DNA of 64,000 nucleotides from Bacteroides sp. CAG:927 (GCA_000431155.1 HF985635.1:1-64000); one strand, 5' to 3'. Positions 35,332 to 45,189 are shown, counted from the first letter of the stretch. A program made the numbers and translations. Notes: generated by a model not told the origin, from the letters alone.

Positions 35332-36414
35332 ATGAAGATAGCCGTACTCATTTCCGGTGGCGTTGACAGTGCTGTAACTGTTTGCCGGCTCCTTGAGCAA
35401 GGTTTCACCGATCTGCATCTGTTCTATATACGCATAGGGCTTGACACTGACGAAGGTGACTGCTCTGCAGAAGAAGACATTGAGATGTGCCAATACATCG
35501 CGGCCAAATTTCATCTGCCATTTGATGTAGTATCTCTGCATCAGGAGTATTGGGACAACGTGATGGAGTATGCCTTGCGCACCGTGAAACAAGGTCTCAC
35601 CCCTAATCCCGACATAATGTGCAATCGCATCATTAAGTTCGGCTACTTTGAGAAGCGATACGGTCATGAGTTTGACCGCACGGCAACAGGGCACTATGCC
35701 ACCATAAAACATAAGGACGGACTCACATGGCTCGGCACTGCCGTTGACCCGGTAAAGGACCAGACAGATTTTCTTGCCCGCATCAGTTACAAGCAGTTGA
35801 CCCACCTCATGTTCCCAATAGGAGACCTGCCCAAAAGCACCGTACGTGAGCTGGCCATAGAGTCAGGTATGCCCAATGCGTTCCGGCGCGACAGTCAGGG
35901 AATCTGTTTTTTGGGCAAAATAAACTATAATGATTTCATCCGTCGTCATCTCGGAGAGAAACCCGGCCCGATTGTAGAGATTGAAACAGGGCGGAAACTC
36001 GGCACCCATCACGGATATTGGTTCCACACCATAGGCCAGCGCAAAGGGCTGGGTCTGAGCGGAGGACCATGGTATGTGGTAAAGAAGAATGTAAACCAGA
36101 ATGTAATTTATGTGTCAAAAGGGTACGACACTGAAAAACAGTATGGACACACTCTGCATATCGATGAAATGCATTGGATCACTACCGATCCATGGGGTGA
36201 GCAATGCCGCAAAGCACAAATAACATTCAAGAACCGCCATACACCGGAATTTTTCCCGGCCACACTCACACGTTTGTCTGAAGGCGACTATGTGGTAGAG
36301 AGTGAACGCAAGGTGCAGGGCATAGCACCCGGACAGTTTTGTGTCATTTACGACCGCGAGCATGAAATATGCCTTGGTAGCGGCATCATCACAGGCCGTC
36401 CAATTGAACTATAA
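35332..36414 (+). CDS. mnmA: tRNA-specific 2-thiouridylase MnmA
   Basis: Activates U34 of Lys, Glu and Gln tRNAs with ATP and installs sulfur. Seen: PP-loop SGGVDSAV at 8-15, catalytic Cys97 in NPDIMCNRIIKFG, ATGHYA, KDQTDFL, and the persulfide Cys192 in SQGICFLG. 360 aa is normal. The sulfur relay partners are not nearby. Bacteroidetes often carry two mnmA-like genes; this one may be either copy. The ATG is 3 bases after the DoxX stop. Confidence 0.95.
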   Translation: MKIAVLISGGVDSAVTVCRLLEQGFTDLHLFYIRIGLDTDEGDCSAEEDIEMCQYIAAKFHLPFDVVSLHQEYWDNVMEYALRTVKQGLTPNPDIMCNRIIKFGYFEKRYGHEFDRTATGHYATIKHKDGLTWLGTAVDPVKDQTDFLARISYKQLTHLMFPIGDLPKSTVRELAIESGMPNAFRRDSQGICFLGKINYNDFIRRHLGEKPGPIVEIETGRKLGTHHGYWFHTIGQRKGLGLSGGPWYVVKKNVNQNVIYVSKGYDTEKQYGHTLHIDEMHWITTDPWGEQCRKAQITFKNRHTPEFFPATLTRLSEGDYVVESERKVQGIAPGQFCVIYDREHEICLGSGIITGRPIEL

Positions 36415-36434
36415 TTAAAACACATGTCTGCATC

Positions 36435-37100
36435 ATGAATCACGACAGCCAAAATCCAAGTCATAAGCGAGTAAAGCTCAAAGTGCTTGGCATTTCCTAT
36501 AGCCAGATACAGACCGGAGCTTATGCGCTGATACTTGCACAGGTCAATGGTCCCTATCGTATCCCGGTGGTAATAGGAGCGGCCGAAGCCCAATCTATAG
36601 CTCTGAGAATGGAGAGCATAACCCCTCCCCGTCCAATGACGCATGACCTGTTTGTCAGCTTTGCACATGCATTTGGAGTCAAACTCAAAGAAGTATTCAT
36701 ATACAAATTTGAAGACGGCATATTCTCCTCAGAACTTACTTTCAGCGATGGAGACCGCACAGTTGTGATTGATTCGCGCACCTCTGATGCCATTGCGATT
36801 GCCATGCGCACTTCTGCCCCCATATATACGACACCGGAAATAGTGGAGGAAACAGGATTTGTAATGGAGGTTCAGAATACCGAAGAAGATACTGACGAAC
36901 ATAGTAACGCCGAAGAAAACGATATCGTTGTTGAAGAAACGGATACGGACCTTGAAAACAACGACCGTTACCACGAGCCGCGCCTTGAGCAGTACTCGAT
37001 TGAAGAGCTAGAACGCACTCTCAAAAAACTGATAGATACCGAGCAGTACGAACAGGCTGCAAAAGTCAGCGAAATTCTCCGCAACAAAAAGAAAAAATAA
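36435..37100 (+). CDS. Bifunctional nuclease (DUF151) domain protein with C-terminal UVR motif
   Basis: Protein of 221 aa. Residues about 12-145 match the BFN/DUF151 fold (AYALILAQVNGPYRIPVVIGAAEAQSIAL and RTSDAIAIAMRT), followed by an acidic spacer (about 150-180) and a C-terminal UvrB/UvrC-like UVR motif (SIEELERTLKKLIDTEQYEQAAKVSE). The BFN name derives from a plant protein with nuclease activity; activity in bacteria is not well shown. The UVR motif usually mediates protein contacts, for example with Uvr or Clp partners. Confidence 0.88.
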   Translation: MNHDSQNPSHKRVKLKVLGISYSQIQTGAYALILAQVNGPYRIPVVIGAAEAQSIALRMESITPPRPMTHDLFVSFAHAFGVKLKEVFIYKFEDGIFSSELTFSDGDRTVVIDSRTSDAIAIAMRTSAPIYTTPEIVEETGFVMEVQNTEEDTDEHSNAEENDIVVEETDTDLENNDRYHEPRLEQYSIEELERTLKKLIDTEQYEQAAKVSEILRNKKKK

Positions 37101-37117
37101 TCAAAATTCACCATACC

Positions 37118-38443
37118 ATGCAAACTATAAAAGTGAAACTTGCCGCAATGAATTTTCTGGAATTTGCGGTTTGGGGTGCCTACCTCACTTCTCTCGGCAT
37201 ATACCTTGCCTCGGTGAATCTGGGCGACAAAATTTATTGGTTTTATACCGTACAAGGCATTGTGTCAATATTCATGCCGGCTCTTGTAGGAATTGTGGCC
37301 GATCGCTGGATCCAAGCACAAAAGATGCTCAGCCTTTGCCATTTGATGGCAGGACTGTTCATGTGTGCGGCCGCTTATTACTGCTATACCACCGAGACCG
37401 TAGAGTATGCTCCACTCTTCACTCTCTATACCATATCGGTGGCTTTCTTTATGCCTACCATAGGGTTGGCTAATTCGGTGGCATATACCGCACTTGGCAA
37501 AGCCGGCCTTGACACTGTAAAGCATTTCCCTCCAATACGAGTGTTCGGCACAGTCGGATTCATCTGCTCCATGCTGCTTACCAACTTCATTACCATTGAC
37601 GGAGTGTCGATGCAAAAAACATATTTCCAGATGCTATCATCCGGTATATTCAGCCTTGTACTGGCCGTATATGCTCTTACGATGCCGAGCTGTCCTGTCA
37701 ACAAAGGTGCATCCTCATCCATTATGGATGCTCTGGGCCTCAAAGCTTTTGCATTGTTCAAGCAAAAAAAGATGGCCATATTCTTTATATTCTCAATGCT
37801 TCTGGGAGTGTCGCTGCAAATCACCAACAGCTATGGCACAACTTTCATCAGCGCATATGAGCAAATAGCTGAGTATGCCCAAACGTGGGGCGCCCGTAAC
37901 GCAACTGCACTTATCTCATTATCACAAATTTCTGAAACGCTCTGTATTCTTCTCATTCCGTCATGTCTGAAACGATTCGGAATCAAAGGAGTGATGATGA
38001 TAGCCATGCTTGGATGGGTGCTTCGTTTCGGATTTTTCGGACTTGGAAATCCCGGCTCCGGCGTATGGTTGTTCGTCCTCTCCATGATAGTTTACGGAGT
38101 GGCATTTGACTTCTTCAATATCTCAGGCTCACTATACGTTGACAAGCAGACAGATCCTTCGGTCCGCTCATCCGCACAAGGTCTTTTCATGCTCATGACA
38201 AACGGCGTTGGAGCCACTGTAGGCACTCTTGGTGCAGGGGCTGTCGTGAATCATTATGTATTCAATCCTGAGTTATCGGTAACGGAATCTATGGCAGGAT
38301 GGCATACATCATGGTATATATTTGCCGCTTATGCACTGGCCGTGGCAGTATCATTCTGGCTAATGTTCAAGGACGACGAGAAGCCTAAAATCAGTGTGGA
38401 TGCCACCATTGACCATAACAACGTAGAAGTTGATGCATTATGA
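37118..38443 (+). CDS. nupG: NupG-type nucleoside:H+ symporter (MFS)
   Basis: Twelve-helix major facilitator of 441 aa importing nucleosides. It aligns by eye along its whole length with E. coli NupG: NFLEFAVWGAYLTSLG at the N-terminus, FMPALVGIVADRW, FPPIRVFGTVGFI, KKMAIFFIFSMLLGVSLQITN, SQISETL and MIVYGVAFDFFNISGSLYV. The C-terminal cytoplasmic tail is acidic. Substrate range (purine or pyrimidine) is not readable. The stop overlaps the rsmE start (ATGA), implying coupled translation. Confidence 0.92.
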   Translation: MQTIKVKLAAMNFLEFAVWGAYLTSLGIYLASVNLGDKIYWFYTVQGIVSIFMPALVGIVADRWIQAQKMLSLCHLMAGLFMCAAAYYCYTTETVEYAPLFTLYTISVAFFMPTIGLANSVAYTALGKAGLDTVKHFPPIRVFGTVGFICSMLLTNFITIDGVSMQKTYFQMLSSGIFSLVLAVYALTMPSCPVNKGASSSIMDALGLKAFALFKQKKMAIFFIFSMLLGVSLQITNSYGTTFISAYEQIAEYAQTWGARNATALISLSQISETLCILLIPSCLKRFGIKGVMMIAMLGWVLRFGFFGLGNPGSGVWLFVLSMIVYGVAFDFFNISGSLYVDKQTDPSVRSSAQGLFMLMTNGVGATVGTLGAGAVVNHYVFNPELSVTESMAGWHTSWYIFAAYALAVAVSFWLMFKDDEKPKISVDATIDHNNVEVDAL

Positions 38444-39150
38444 TACAGTTCTATGCTCCGGACATAGAAATCACACTCACGCTACCTGAAAGCGACTCGC
38501 AGCACTGTGTGCGTGTGCTGCGGATGCAGCAGGGCGATGAAATAGAGGTGATTGACGGCAAAGGGCACAGGTTCACATGCCGCCTTGACAATGCTCACTC
38601 CAAGCATGCTACAGTTGAGATTGTAGCAAAACAGGATATACCTTTATGCTGGCCCCAACATATTACAATAGCCGTGGCCCCGACAAAGCATCTTGACCGC
38701 ATGGAATGGCTGGTGGAGAAACTTACGGAAATAGGTGTAAACAGATTTGTGCCCCTGCTTTGCCAACGGTCGGAACGCAAAGAAATAAAGCCTGAAAGAT
38801 TGGAGAAAATTGCCGTTTCAGCCATGAAGCAATCTCTAAAGACTGTGGTGCCTGAAATCATGCCAATGACCCCAATAGCGCAAGTCATTTCAGATTACGC
38901 CGATGCCCAAAAGTTCATGGCATACTGCGACAAATCCGTTCCCCGCTATATGCTTGCGAAAATGTATAAGCCGTTAACAAACGCCGTAATCATGATCGGA
39001 CCTGAGGGTGATTTTGCACCTGAAGAGATAAAATCAGCCCTTGAAGCCGGGTGGTGTCCGGTAAGCCTTGGAAACAACCGTCTCAGAACTGAAACCGCCG
39101 CCTTGGTGGCATGCGACACTTTTCACATTCTTGACCAATACAACGAGTAA
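38440..39150 (+). CDS. rsmE: 16S rRNA m3U1498 methyltransferase RsmE
   Basis: SPOUT-class methyltransferase of 236 aa acting on 30S subunits. Seen: N-terminal PUA-like RNA-binding domain (HCVRVLRMQQGDEIEVIDGKG) and the trefoil-knot AdoMet site MIGPEGDFAPEEI plus SLGNNRLRTETAALVA. Length is typical. The ATG lies inside the nupG stop (ATGA), and kdsA follows 12 bases later. Confidence 0.95.
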   Translation: MIQFYAPDIEITLTLPESDSQHCVRVLRMQQGDEIEVIDGKGHRFTCRLDNAHSKHATVEIVAKQDIPLCWPQHITIAVAPTKHLDRMEWLVEKLTEIGVNRFVPLLCQRSERKEIKPERLEKIAVSAMKQSLKTVVPEIMPMTPIAQVISDYADAQKFMAYCDKSVPRYMLAKMYKPLTNAVIMIGPEGDFAPEEIKSALEAGWCPVSLGNNRLRTETAALVACDTFHILDQYNE

Positions 39151-39162
39151 TAATCCCCCATT

Positions 39163-39984
39163 ATGTTTAATTGTCTCAAACCCTCCATCACAAATAATTT
39201 CTTTCTTCTTGCCGGTCCTTGCGTAATCGAGGGCGAAAAAATGGCCATGGAAATAGCTGAAACCATGGTAAAAATCACTGAAGAACTAAACATACCATAT
39301 ATATTCAAAGGCTCCTACCGTAAAGCCAACCGCTCTCGCATTGACTCGTTCACCGGCATCGGTGACATCGAGGCGCTGAAAATACTTGCTAAAGTGCGCA
39401 ATGAATTTGGTGTGCCGGTAGTAACCGACATTCATTTGCCTCAGGAGGCAGAAATGGCGGCAGAGTATGTTGATGTGCTACAAATTCCGGCATTCCTTTG
39501 CCGACAAACCGACCTGCTGGTGGCTGCCGCTAAAACGGGAAAAGCTGTCAACATCAAGAAAGGACAATTCCTGTCGCCACAAGCCATGAAGCATGCTGTC
39601 CAGAAAGTGCGCGATGCAGGCAACGATGATGTGGCCGTTACAGAGCGCGGCACCACTTTCGGGTATCAGGATTTGATTGTTGATTACCGTGGTATTCCTC
39701 AGATGCAGGAGTTCGATTGTCCTGTAATTTTGGATGTTACACATTCGCTTCAGCAACCCAATCAAACTGCCGGGGTAACCGGAGGTCAGCCCGAACTTAT
39801 AGAGACAATAGCCCGAGCCGGAATAGCAGTGGGTGCAGATGGCCTGTTCATGGAAACTCATCAGAACCCGGCGATAGCCAAAAGCGACGGAGCCAACATG
39901 CTTGCTCTTGACAAGATGCCCCAGCTGCTGCGTAATCTCACCACTCTGCGCATGGCCGTAAACGCCATATCTTCCAAAAATTAA
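39163..39984 (+). CDS. kdsA: 3-deoxy-D-manno-octulosonate 8-phosphate synthase KdsA
   Basis: Condenses PEP with arabinose 5-phosphate to make KDO-8-P for the LPS inner core. Seen: LLAGPCVIEGE, FKGSYRKANRSR, VTDIHLPQEA, QIPAFLCRQTDLL, NIKKGQFLSP and ERGTTFGY, all active-site blocks of the family. The Cys in AGPCVIEG is the metal ligand position of metal-dependent KdsA enzymes. 273 aa is normal. Confidence 0.96.
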   Translation: MFNCLKPSITNNFFLLAGPCVIEGEKMAMEIAETMVKITEELNIPYIFKGSYRKANRSRIDSFTGIGDIEALKILAKVRNEFGVPVVTDIHLPQEAEMAAEYVDVLQIPAFLCRQTDLLVAAAKTGKAVNIKKGQFLSPQAMKHAVQKVRDAGNDDVAVTERGTTFGYQDLIVDYRGIPQMQEFDCPVILDVTHSLQQPNQTAGVTGGQPELIETIARAGIAVGADGLFMETHQNPAIAKSDGANMLALDKMPQLLRNLTTLRMAVNAISSKN

Positions 39985-39989
39985 GCAAT

Positions 39990-41552
39990 ATGCGAGCTGC
40001 CGTTTTGGCTGCATGTATTACTCTGCTGTGCGTGCTCAATGTATGGGGTTCGCCTGCCGGTTCTATGCCCTACAGCGATGTGGAGAAGATGCTCACACGC
40101 CTTGACCAAGAGCTGACACACGCAGAAAAATACAAGCAACGCAGGCAACACCGCATTGACTCGCTCGCACATCTGGCAACTGCGCATCGCGACTATACAA
40201 CAATGGGCGAGTTGGCGAGGGAATACACCTCGTTCAACAATGATTCGGCATTGGTGGCATACAGCCGGGCTTATACCGCTGCCTTGGCTGCAAATCAGGA
40301 CTCTCTCGCCACATTATATAGAATCAGGAGAGCCGCATTGCTTCCGCTCGGGGGCTTCATGTCGCAAGGCGAGAAAGAATATCTGGCCATTGACACCACA
40401 TCTATGTCCACGAACGATCTTTGTGAATACTACAGTAATGGCCGACAAATGTACAGTTATCTGAGTTCCTTCTACAATGCTTTTCCGGAAGCTCACCTGC
40501 GCTATGATTCACTGGCAATGGACGCGCAGCTCAAGCTGCTTAGCCACCTTCATCCCGACAGTCCGTTGTATCTACTCAACAACGGAGAACGGAGCTATCT
40601 GCTCGGCAACTATGCACAGGCTCAGGCATTGCTTCAGAAACTCCTTGTCATAGTGCCGGAAAATAACAATATATATGCCCGTGCTGCACACATGCTGTCT
40701 TCTATAGCCGCAAAACTGCATCGCGACAATGACCATATATATTTTCTTGCTCTATCTGCAATCTCCGATATAAAAGGTGCCACCCTTGAAATCACATCGT
40801 TGCAAGATCTCGGAGCATCAATGCACAGTTATGGCAGAGTGGACCGTGCGCACCGCTATCTGTATCATGCCCTGCGCAATGCAGTTGAATGCCATGCTGA
40901 AACCCGTATGCTTGCCGTAAGTGAGGCTGTACCGCTTATCCAATCTGTGCATGAAGCCGAATTAGCAGCCTCCAGACGGCGAATTTATCTGGTTATGATA
41001 GTAATGGCGATACTATTGGTTGTGCTTCTTGTCTCGTTATACCTACGCTGGGTACATATCCAAAAGATGAACCGACTTCAGGAGCATCTGCAACAAACTA
41101 ACCATGTCAAAGAGGTGTATATGAGCCAATTTCTGAATCTGTGCTCAGTATATATGGACAAGTTGAATCAGTTTTGCAGTCTTGCGGAGCGTAAAATCTC
41201 CACAGGAAATGTGGACGAGCTATACCGTCTGACCAAATCAGGCAAATTCATAGAAAACCAGTCAAAAGATTTCTATGAGGTATATGACAATGCATTTATC
41301 CACATCTACCCGCATTTTGTAGAGAAGGTCAATGAGCTTTTATTGCCGGAATGTCGCTTTACGTTGGCTGAAGGAGAACTATTGAACAATGACCTACGGA
41401 TACTATCGCTCATACGACTTGGAATAACCGAGAGTGGCCGCATAGCCCAGATACTGAATTACAGCATCAACACAGTCTATGCCTACCGTAACCGTCTCCG
41501 CAACCGAGCCATTGACCGCGAAAACTTTGAAGCAGCAATAGCCTCTCTGTAA
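39990..41552 (+). CDS. DUF6377 membrane regulator with C-terminal HTH
   Basis: Protein of 520 aa typical of Bacteroidetes. Signal peptide (1-20), a periplasmic helical TPR-like region (about 25-330), one transmembrane helix (about 333-355, VMIVMAILLVVLLVSLYL), a coiled-coil and DUF6377 region, and a C-terminal helix-turn-helix (SLIRLGITESGRIAQILNYSINTVYAYRNRLR) like LuxR- or MarR-type recognition helices. It resembles a one-component sensor spanning the inner membrane, with periplasmic sensing and cytoplasmic DNA binding. Ligand and target genes are unknown. It begins 5 bases after kdsA, so it may respond to envelope state (inference). Confidence 0.83.
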   Translation: MRAAVLAACITLLCVLNVWGSPAGSMPYSDVEKMLTRLDQELTHAEKYKQRRQHRIDSLAHLATAHRDYTTMGELAREYTSFNNDSALVAYSRAYTAALAANQDSLATLYRIRRAALLPLGGFMSQGEKEYLAIDTTSMSTNDLCEYYSNGRQMYSYLSSFYNAFPEAHLRYDSLAMDAQLKLLSHLHPDSPLYLLNNGERSYLLGNYAQAQALLQKLLVIVPENNNIYARAAHMLSSIAAKLHRDNDHIYFLALSAISDIKGATLEITSLQDLGASMHSYGRVDRAHRYLYHALRNAVECHAETRMLAVSEAVPLIQSVHEAELAASRRRIYLVMIVMAILLVVLLVSLYLRWVHIQKMNRLQEHLQQTNHVKEVYMSQFLNLCSVYMDKLNQFCSLAERKISTGNVDELYRLTKSGKFIENQSKDFYEVYDNAFIHIYPHFVEKVNELLLPECRFTLAEGELLNNDLRILSLIRLGITESGRIAQILNYSINTVYAYRNRLRNRAIDRENFEAAIASL

Positions 41553-41606
41553 CCCCACTCCTAACAAGCTTTGTAGATAATTTTGTAACAAATGGGATAA
41601 AGAAAG

Positions 41607-41634
41607 CGGGCAGTGTCCTCACGGATGCTGCCCG
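41607..41634 (-). terminator. Probable terminator downstream of tRNA-His
   Basis: CGGGCAG at 41607-41613 pairs with CTGCCCG at 41628-41634, with a further inner pairing GTCC/GGAT around a TCAC loop. On the minus strand it is followed by CTTTCTTT. It also lies 54 bases past the DUF6377 stop and may stop plus-strand transcription as well. Confidence 0.6.
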
Positions 41635-41655
41635 ATGCTATGATTATGATGATGA

Positions 41656-41733
<78 letters not shown>

Positions 41734-41772
41734 GTGTTAATGTTCTACAGCTGTGCTGCGTTTTGAACAGTG

Positions 41773-41803
41773 CAAAGGTACTACTTATTTTTTAATCTGC
41801 AAA
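41773..41803 (-). promoter_or_regulatory. Consensus Bacteroidetes promoter of tRNA-His
   Basis: On the minus strand TTTG (complement of 41800-41803), 19 bases, then TACCTTTG (complement of 41773-41780): a full match to TTTG-N19-TAnnTTTG. The -33 box and spacer lie inside the last codons of the CapA gene. Predicted start is about 33 bases before the mature tRNA. Confidence 0.8.
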
Positions 41804-42926
41804 CGGTTTTGCGTATTTTTTTCGGCCATTTTGTTCCCAATTCACCGCTGGAAGCATAAGAATCAATGGGCAATGTGTCAATAGGGACATTGACATTGTG
41901 TCTGTCAAATATTTTTTTGGCATTGTGCCAAAATCCCTTACGCCATGCCTCCGTACTTTTAGGGCCGGAGGCTTCTGCGGGAATCAGCGAATAGTTGCTT
42001 TCTCCATGTCCGGGAGGAACCACAAATACCAAACGATATGTAGCGTCACTCACTTTGGCTACCCCAAGTGAATCACGCTCCAATACCACACGCACCATAG
42101 CGCCACCGCGTGTGTCGGTAGTGCGCATACCGGATATGAAGTTTCCGAGGGAATATACCAAAAACACGGGAGTGCCACGCTTGCTTAGCCTCATCTCCAT
42201 CGGCTCAATGACATGAGGATGACCACCTATTATCATATCAACGCCCAAATCGGTGAGTTTGTCAGCAAGGCGTTTCTGTTGGACGGTGGGAAGCAAATGG
42301 TATTCCTCGCCCCAATGCAGACACACGCACACAAGTTCGGCTCCTGCCTTACGTGCCTCTGCAACATCACGTTCTATGTCAGGGTAGTTCATATAATCCA
42401 CTACCACATCGCCTTGTATATTGATGCCGTTTGTGCCGTAGGTATAATTGAGCATTGCAATCCTGAACCCATTCACGTTCACAATCATTGGCAGTTTCTT
42501 ATTCCTTTCGGCTGAATTGGCATATACCCCCACATGCGGAATACCCAGTGAATCAAGTGTGGAAACAGTGCGCTTCAATCCACGGTCGCGACGGTCAAGC
42601 ATATGATTGTTGGCCGTGAACAGAAAATCAAATCCAGCATCTTTTAAAGCCCTCGCATACGCATCAGGAGAACAAAACATCGGATAGCCGGAATATGGTT
42701 TGCCACCGAGAGGCGTTTCAAGGTTTGCCACAGCAAAGTCAGCCGATTTGATATATGGCTCAACAGCTGAAAAATAGCCGGAATAGTCATACGCTCCACT
42801 TGCCGTGCGGGCAGCGTCAAGCTGGCTCTGATGCTGCATGGCATCTCCCACAAACACCAGCTCAGCCCTTGCGGGCATGAGCAAAGATGCAAGTGAGACA
42901 AAGAGGAGAGTAAAACAGTTAATCAT
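41781..42926 (-). CDS. CapA-family (PGA_cap) metallophosphoesterase-like secreted protein
   Basis: Protein of about 381 aa with signal peptide MINCFTLLFVSLASLLMPARA, then a calcineurin-like PGA_cap fold: FVGDAMQHQSQ, FAVANLETPLGG, FLFTANNHMLDRRDRG, LVCVCLHWGEEY and DMIIGGHPHVIEPME. The namesake CapA is needed for poly-gamma-glutamate capsule, but most members in Bacteroidetes have unknown roles. Start: ATG 42926 lies in the folD stop (ATGA) and begins the signal peptide; the longer frame to 43028 overlaps folD and lacks a signal. Confidence 0.88.
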   Translation of the reverse strand: MINCFTLLFVSLASLLMPARAELVFVGDAMQHQSQLDAARTASGAYDYSGYFSAVEPYIKSADFAVANLETPLGGKPYSGYPMFCSPDAYARALKDAGFDFLFTANNHMLDRRDRGLKRTVSTLDSLGIPHVGVYANSAERNKKLPMIVNVNGFRIAMLNYTYGTNGINIQGDVVVDYMNYPDIERDVAEARKAGAELVCVCLHWGEEYHLLPTVQQKRLADKLTDLGVDMIIGGHPHVIEPMEMRLSKRGTPVFLVYSLGNFISGMRTTDTRGGAMVRVVLERDSLGVAKVSDATYRLVFVVPPGHGESNYSLIPAEASGPKSTEAWRKGFWHNAKKIFDRHNVNVPIDTLPIDSYASSGELGTKWPKKIRKTVCRLKNK

Positions 42927-43804
42927 GCCGGATAGATGTCGTGACGGGCTGCGAGAAGCGTGTTCTTCATCAGCGACACTATTGTCATAGGACCTACCCC
43001 ACCGGGCACAGGTGTGATGAATGAGCATAAAGGCTCAACATTGGCAAAATCCACATCACCACACAAGCGGAATCCGCTTTTGCGAGAAGAGTCAGGTACA
43101 CGAGTAGTGCCTACATCTATAATGGCGGCTCCGGGCTTCACCATGTCGGCAGTCACGAAACCGGGGTGACCGAGAGCAGCAATAATTATATCTGCCTCAC
43201 GGCATATTTCCTTGATGTTTTTAGTTGATGAATGACATACAGTAACAGTGGCATCGCCGGGCTGATGTTTCTGCATCATGAGATTTGCAACGGGCTTGCC
43301 AACAATATTGCTTCGGCCAAGCACCACACAACGCGCCCCTTTGGTGGGGACATTATATCGTGCCAGAAGTTCCATTATACCTGCGGGAGTAGCACTCACG
43401 AAACAAGGAAGACCTATTGACATACGCCCTACATTCACGGGATGAAAACCGTCCACATCTTTGCGGTAATCAATAGCCTCTATTATTTTCTGCTCGCTTA
43501 TATGGCGCGGCAAAGGCAATTGAACTATAAAACCGTCCACCTCAGGGTCGTTGTTCAGACGCTCCACCGCGTCAAGAAGCTCCTGCTCGGTAACATCGTC
43601 CTCATAGCGTATGAGAGTAGAAGTGAAGCCACAACGCTCACAGGCCTTGACTTTGTTTGCAACGTAAGTTTCGCTGCCACCGTCATGCCCCACAAGTATG
43701 GCGGCAAGATGAGGGCGTTTGCCACCATCGGCTATCATTTTTTCAACTTCAGCGGCTATCTCTTCTTTAATCTGGTCAGATATTTTCTTTCCGTCAATAA
43801 GCAT
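42923..43804 (-). CDS. folD: Methylenetetrahydrofolate dehydrogenase/cyclohydrolase FolD
   Basis: Interconverts methylene-, methenyl- and formyl-tetrahydrofolate with NADP. Seen: substrate-site segments GGSETYVANKVKACER (with the catalytic Lys) and DVDGFHPVNVGRM, the NADP site VLGRSNIVGKPVANLM, and the C-terminal TPVPGGVGPMTIVSLM. 293 aa is normal. It follows ffh by 41 bases and overlaps the CapA-family gene by 4. Confidence 0.97.
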   Translation of the reverse strand: MLIDGKKISDQIKEEIAAEVEKMIADGGKRPHLAAILVGHDGGSETYVANKVKACERCGFTSTLIRYEDDVTEQELLDAVERLNNDPEVDGFIVQLPLPRHISEQKIIEAIDYRKDVDGFHPVNVGRMSIGLPCFVSATPAGIMELLARYNVPTKGARCVVLGRSNIVGKPVANLMMQKHQPGDATVTVCHSSTKNIKEICREADIIIAALGHPGFVTADMVKPGAAIIDVGTTRVPDSSRKSGFRLCGDVDFANVEPLCSFITPVPGGVGPMTIVSLMKNTLLAARHDIYPA

Positions 43805-43845
43805 AATCTATGGGTTTTGGAGTGAGAAATGTGTTTGGAAATAAA

Positions 43846-45189
43846 TTACTGCGGACGCATGCCTTTGCCACGAAGCATCTGCATGGGATTTTTCATTCCT
43901 TGCAGCTTATGGGCCATCTTCATCATCTTGCGCATTTCCTCAAACTGTTTCATCATTCTATTGACTTCAACTATGGTTGTGCCACTGCCTTTGGCTATGC
44001 GCTGACGGCGGCTTGCATTTATGATTTCGGGATTTGCACGCTCTTTTTTAGTCATGGACTGTATTATGGCCTCAATTGATTTGAATGCGTTATCATCAAT
44101 ATCCACATCCTTGATGGCTTTGCCCACTCCCGGTATCATGGAAGCAAGATCCTTCAGATTACCCATCTTCTTGATTTGCTGAATCTGCGACATATAGTCA
44201 TCGAAGTTAAACTGGTTTTTGGCAATCTTCTTGGCAAGCTCACCAGCTTTCTTCTCATCATACGCAGTCTGTATTTTCTCCACAAGTGACACTATATCAC
44301 CTTTTCCAAGAATACGGTCAGCCATACGTGCCGGGTGGAAGAGGTCTATGGCATCAAGTTTTTCACCGGTACCTACAAACTTGATAGGCTTGGTTACCAC
44401 TGCACGAATAGTGAGAGCGGCACCGCCACGGGTATCACCGTCAAGTTTTGTGAGCACTACGCCGTCAAAATCCAGTCTGTCATTAAACTCTTTGGCGGTG
44501 TTCACAGCATCCTGACCGGTCATGGAGTCAACCACAAACAGGGTCTCCTGAGGTTTGATGGCCTGTTTGATGGCCGAAATCTCGTTCATCATCTGCTCAT
44601 CTACGGCAAGACGACCGGCAGTATCCACAATCACCAGATCAAGATTATGATTCTTGGCGTATTGAATACTGTTCTTAGCTATCTCTACGGGATCAGTATT
44701 GCCATCTTCAGTGTAAACGGGCACATTAATCTGTTCACCCAACACTTTAAGCTGCTCGATAGCAGCAGGGCGATACACGTCGCATGCCACAAGAAGAGGG
44801 CGCTTGGCTTTTTCACTTTTCAGCTTGCGAGCAAGCTTGCCTGAGAAAGTAGTCTTACCGGAACCTTGCAAGCCCGACATAAGTATTACAGTCGGATTGC
44901 CTGACAGGTTGATTTGAGCGGTTTCACCACCCATCAAGCTGATGAGTTCATCATTAACTATCTTGATCATCATTTCACCGGGCTTCACGGCAGTGAGCAC
45001 ATGCGAGCCCAGCGCCTTGGCCTTTACGGTGTCGGTGAACTGCTTCGCAACTTTATAATTGACATCGGCATCCAGAAGAGCGCGACGCACATCCTTAAGG
45101 GTTTCCGCCACGTTGATTTCTGTGATTTTGCCTTGACCCTTTAGAATTTTGAAGCTGCGTTCAAGGCGCTCTGAAAGATTTTCAAACAT
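43846..45189 (-). CDS. ffh: Signal recognition particle protein Ffh
   Basis: SRP54 GTPase of 447 aa that binds signal peptides on nascent chains and 4.5S RNA, and delivers them to FtsY. Seen: N domain, GTPase G1 GLQGSGKTTFSGKLA, CDVYRPAAIEQL, DTAGRLAVDEQ, TKLDGDTRGGAAL, and a Met-rich M domain ending GMKNPMQMLRGKGM. It sits third in the panC-panD-ffh-folD-capA run. Confidence 0.97.
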   Translation of the reverse strand: MFENLSERLERSFKILKGQGKITEINVAETLKDVRRALLDADVNYKVAKQFTDTVKAKALGSHVLTAVKPGEMMIKIVNDELISLMGGETAQINLSGNPTVILMSGLQGSGKTTFSGKLARKLKSEKAKRPLLVACDVYRPAAIEQLKVLGEQINVPVYTEDGNTDPVEIAKNSIQYAKNHNLDLVIVDTAGRLAVDEQMMNEISAIKQAIKPQETLFVVDSMTGQDAVNTAKEFNDRLDFDGVVLTKLDGDTRGGAALTIRAVVTKPIKFVGTGEKLDAIDLFHPARMADRILGKGDIVSLVEKIQTAYDEKKAGELAKKIAKNQFNFDDYMSQIQQIKKMGNLKDLASMIPGVGKAIKDVDIDDNAFKSIEAIIQSMTKKERANPEIINASRRQRIAKGSGTTIVEVNRMMKQFEEMRKMMKMAHKLQGMKNPMQMLRGKGMRPQ

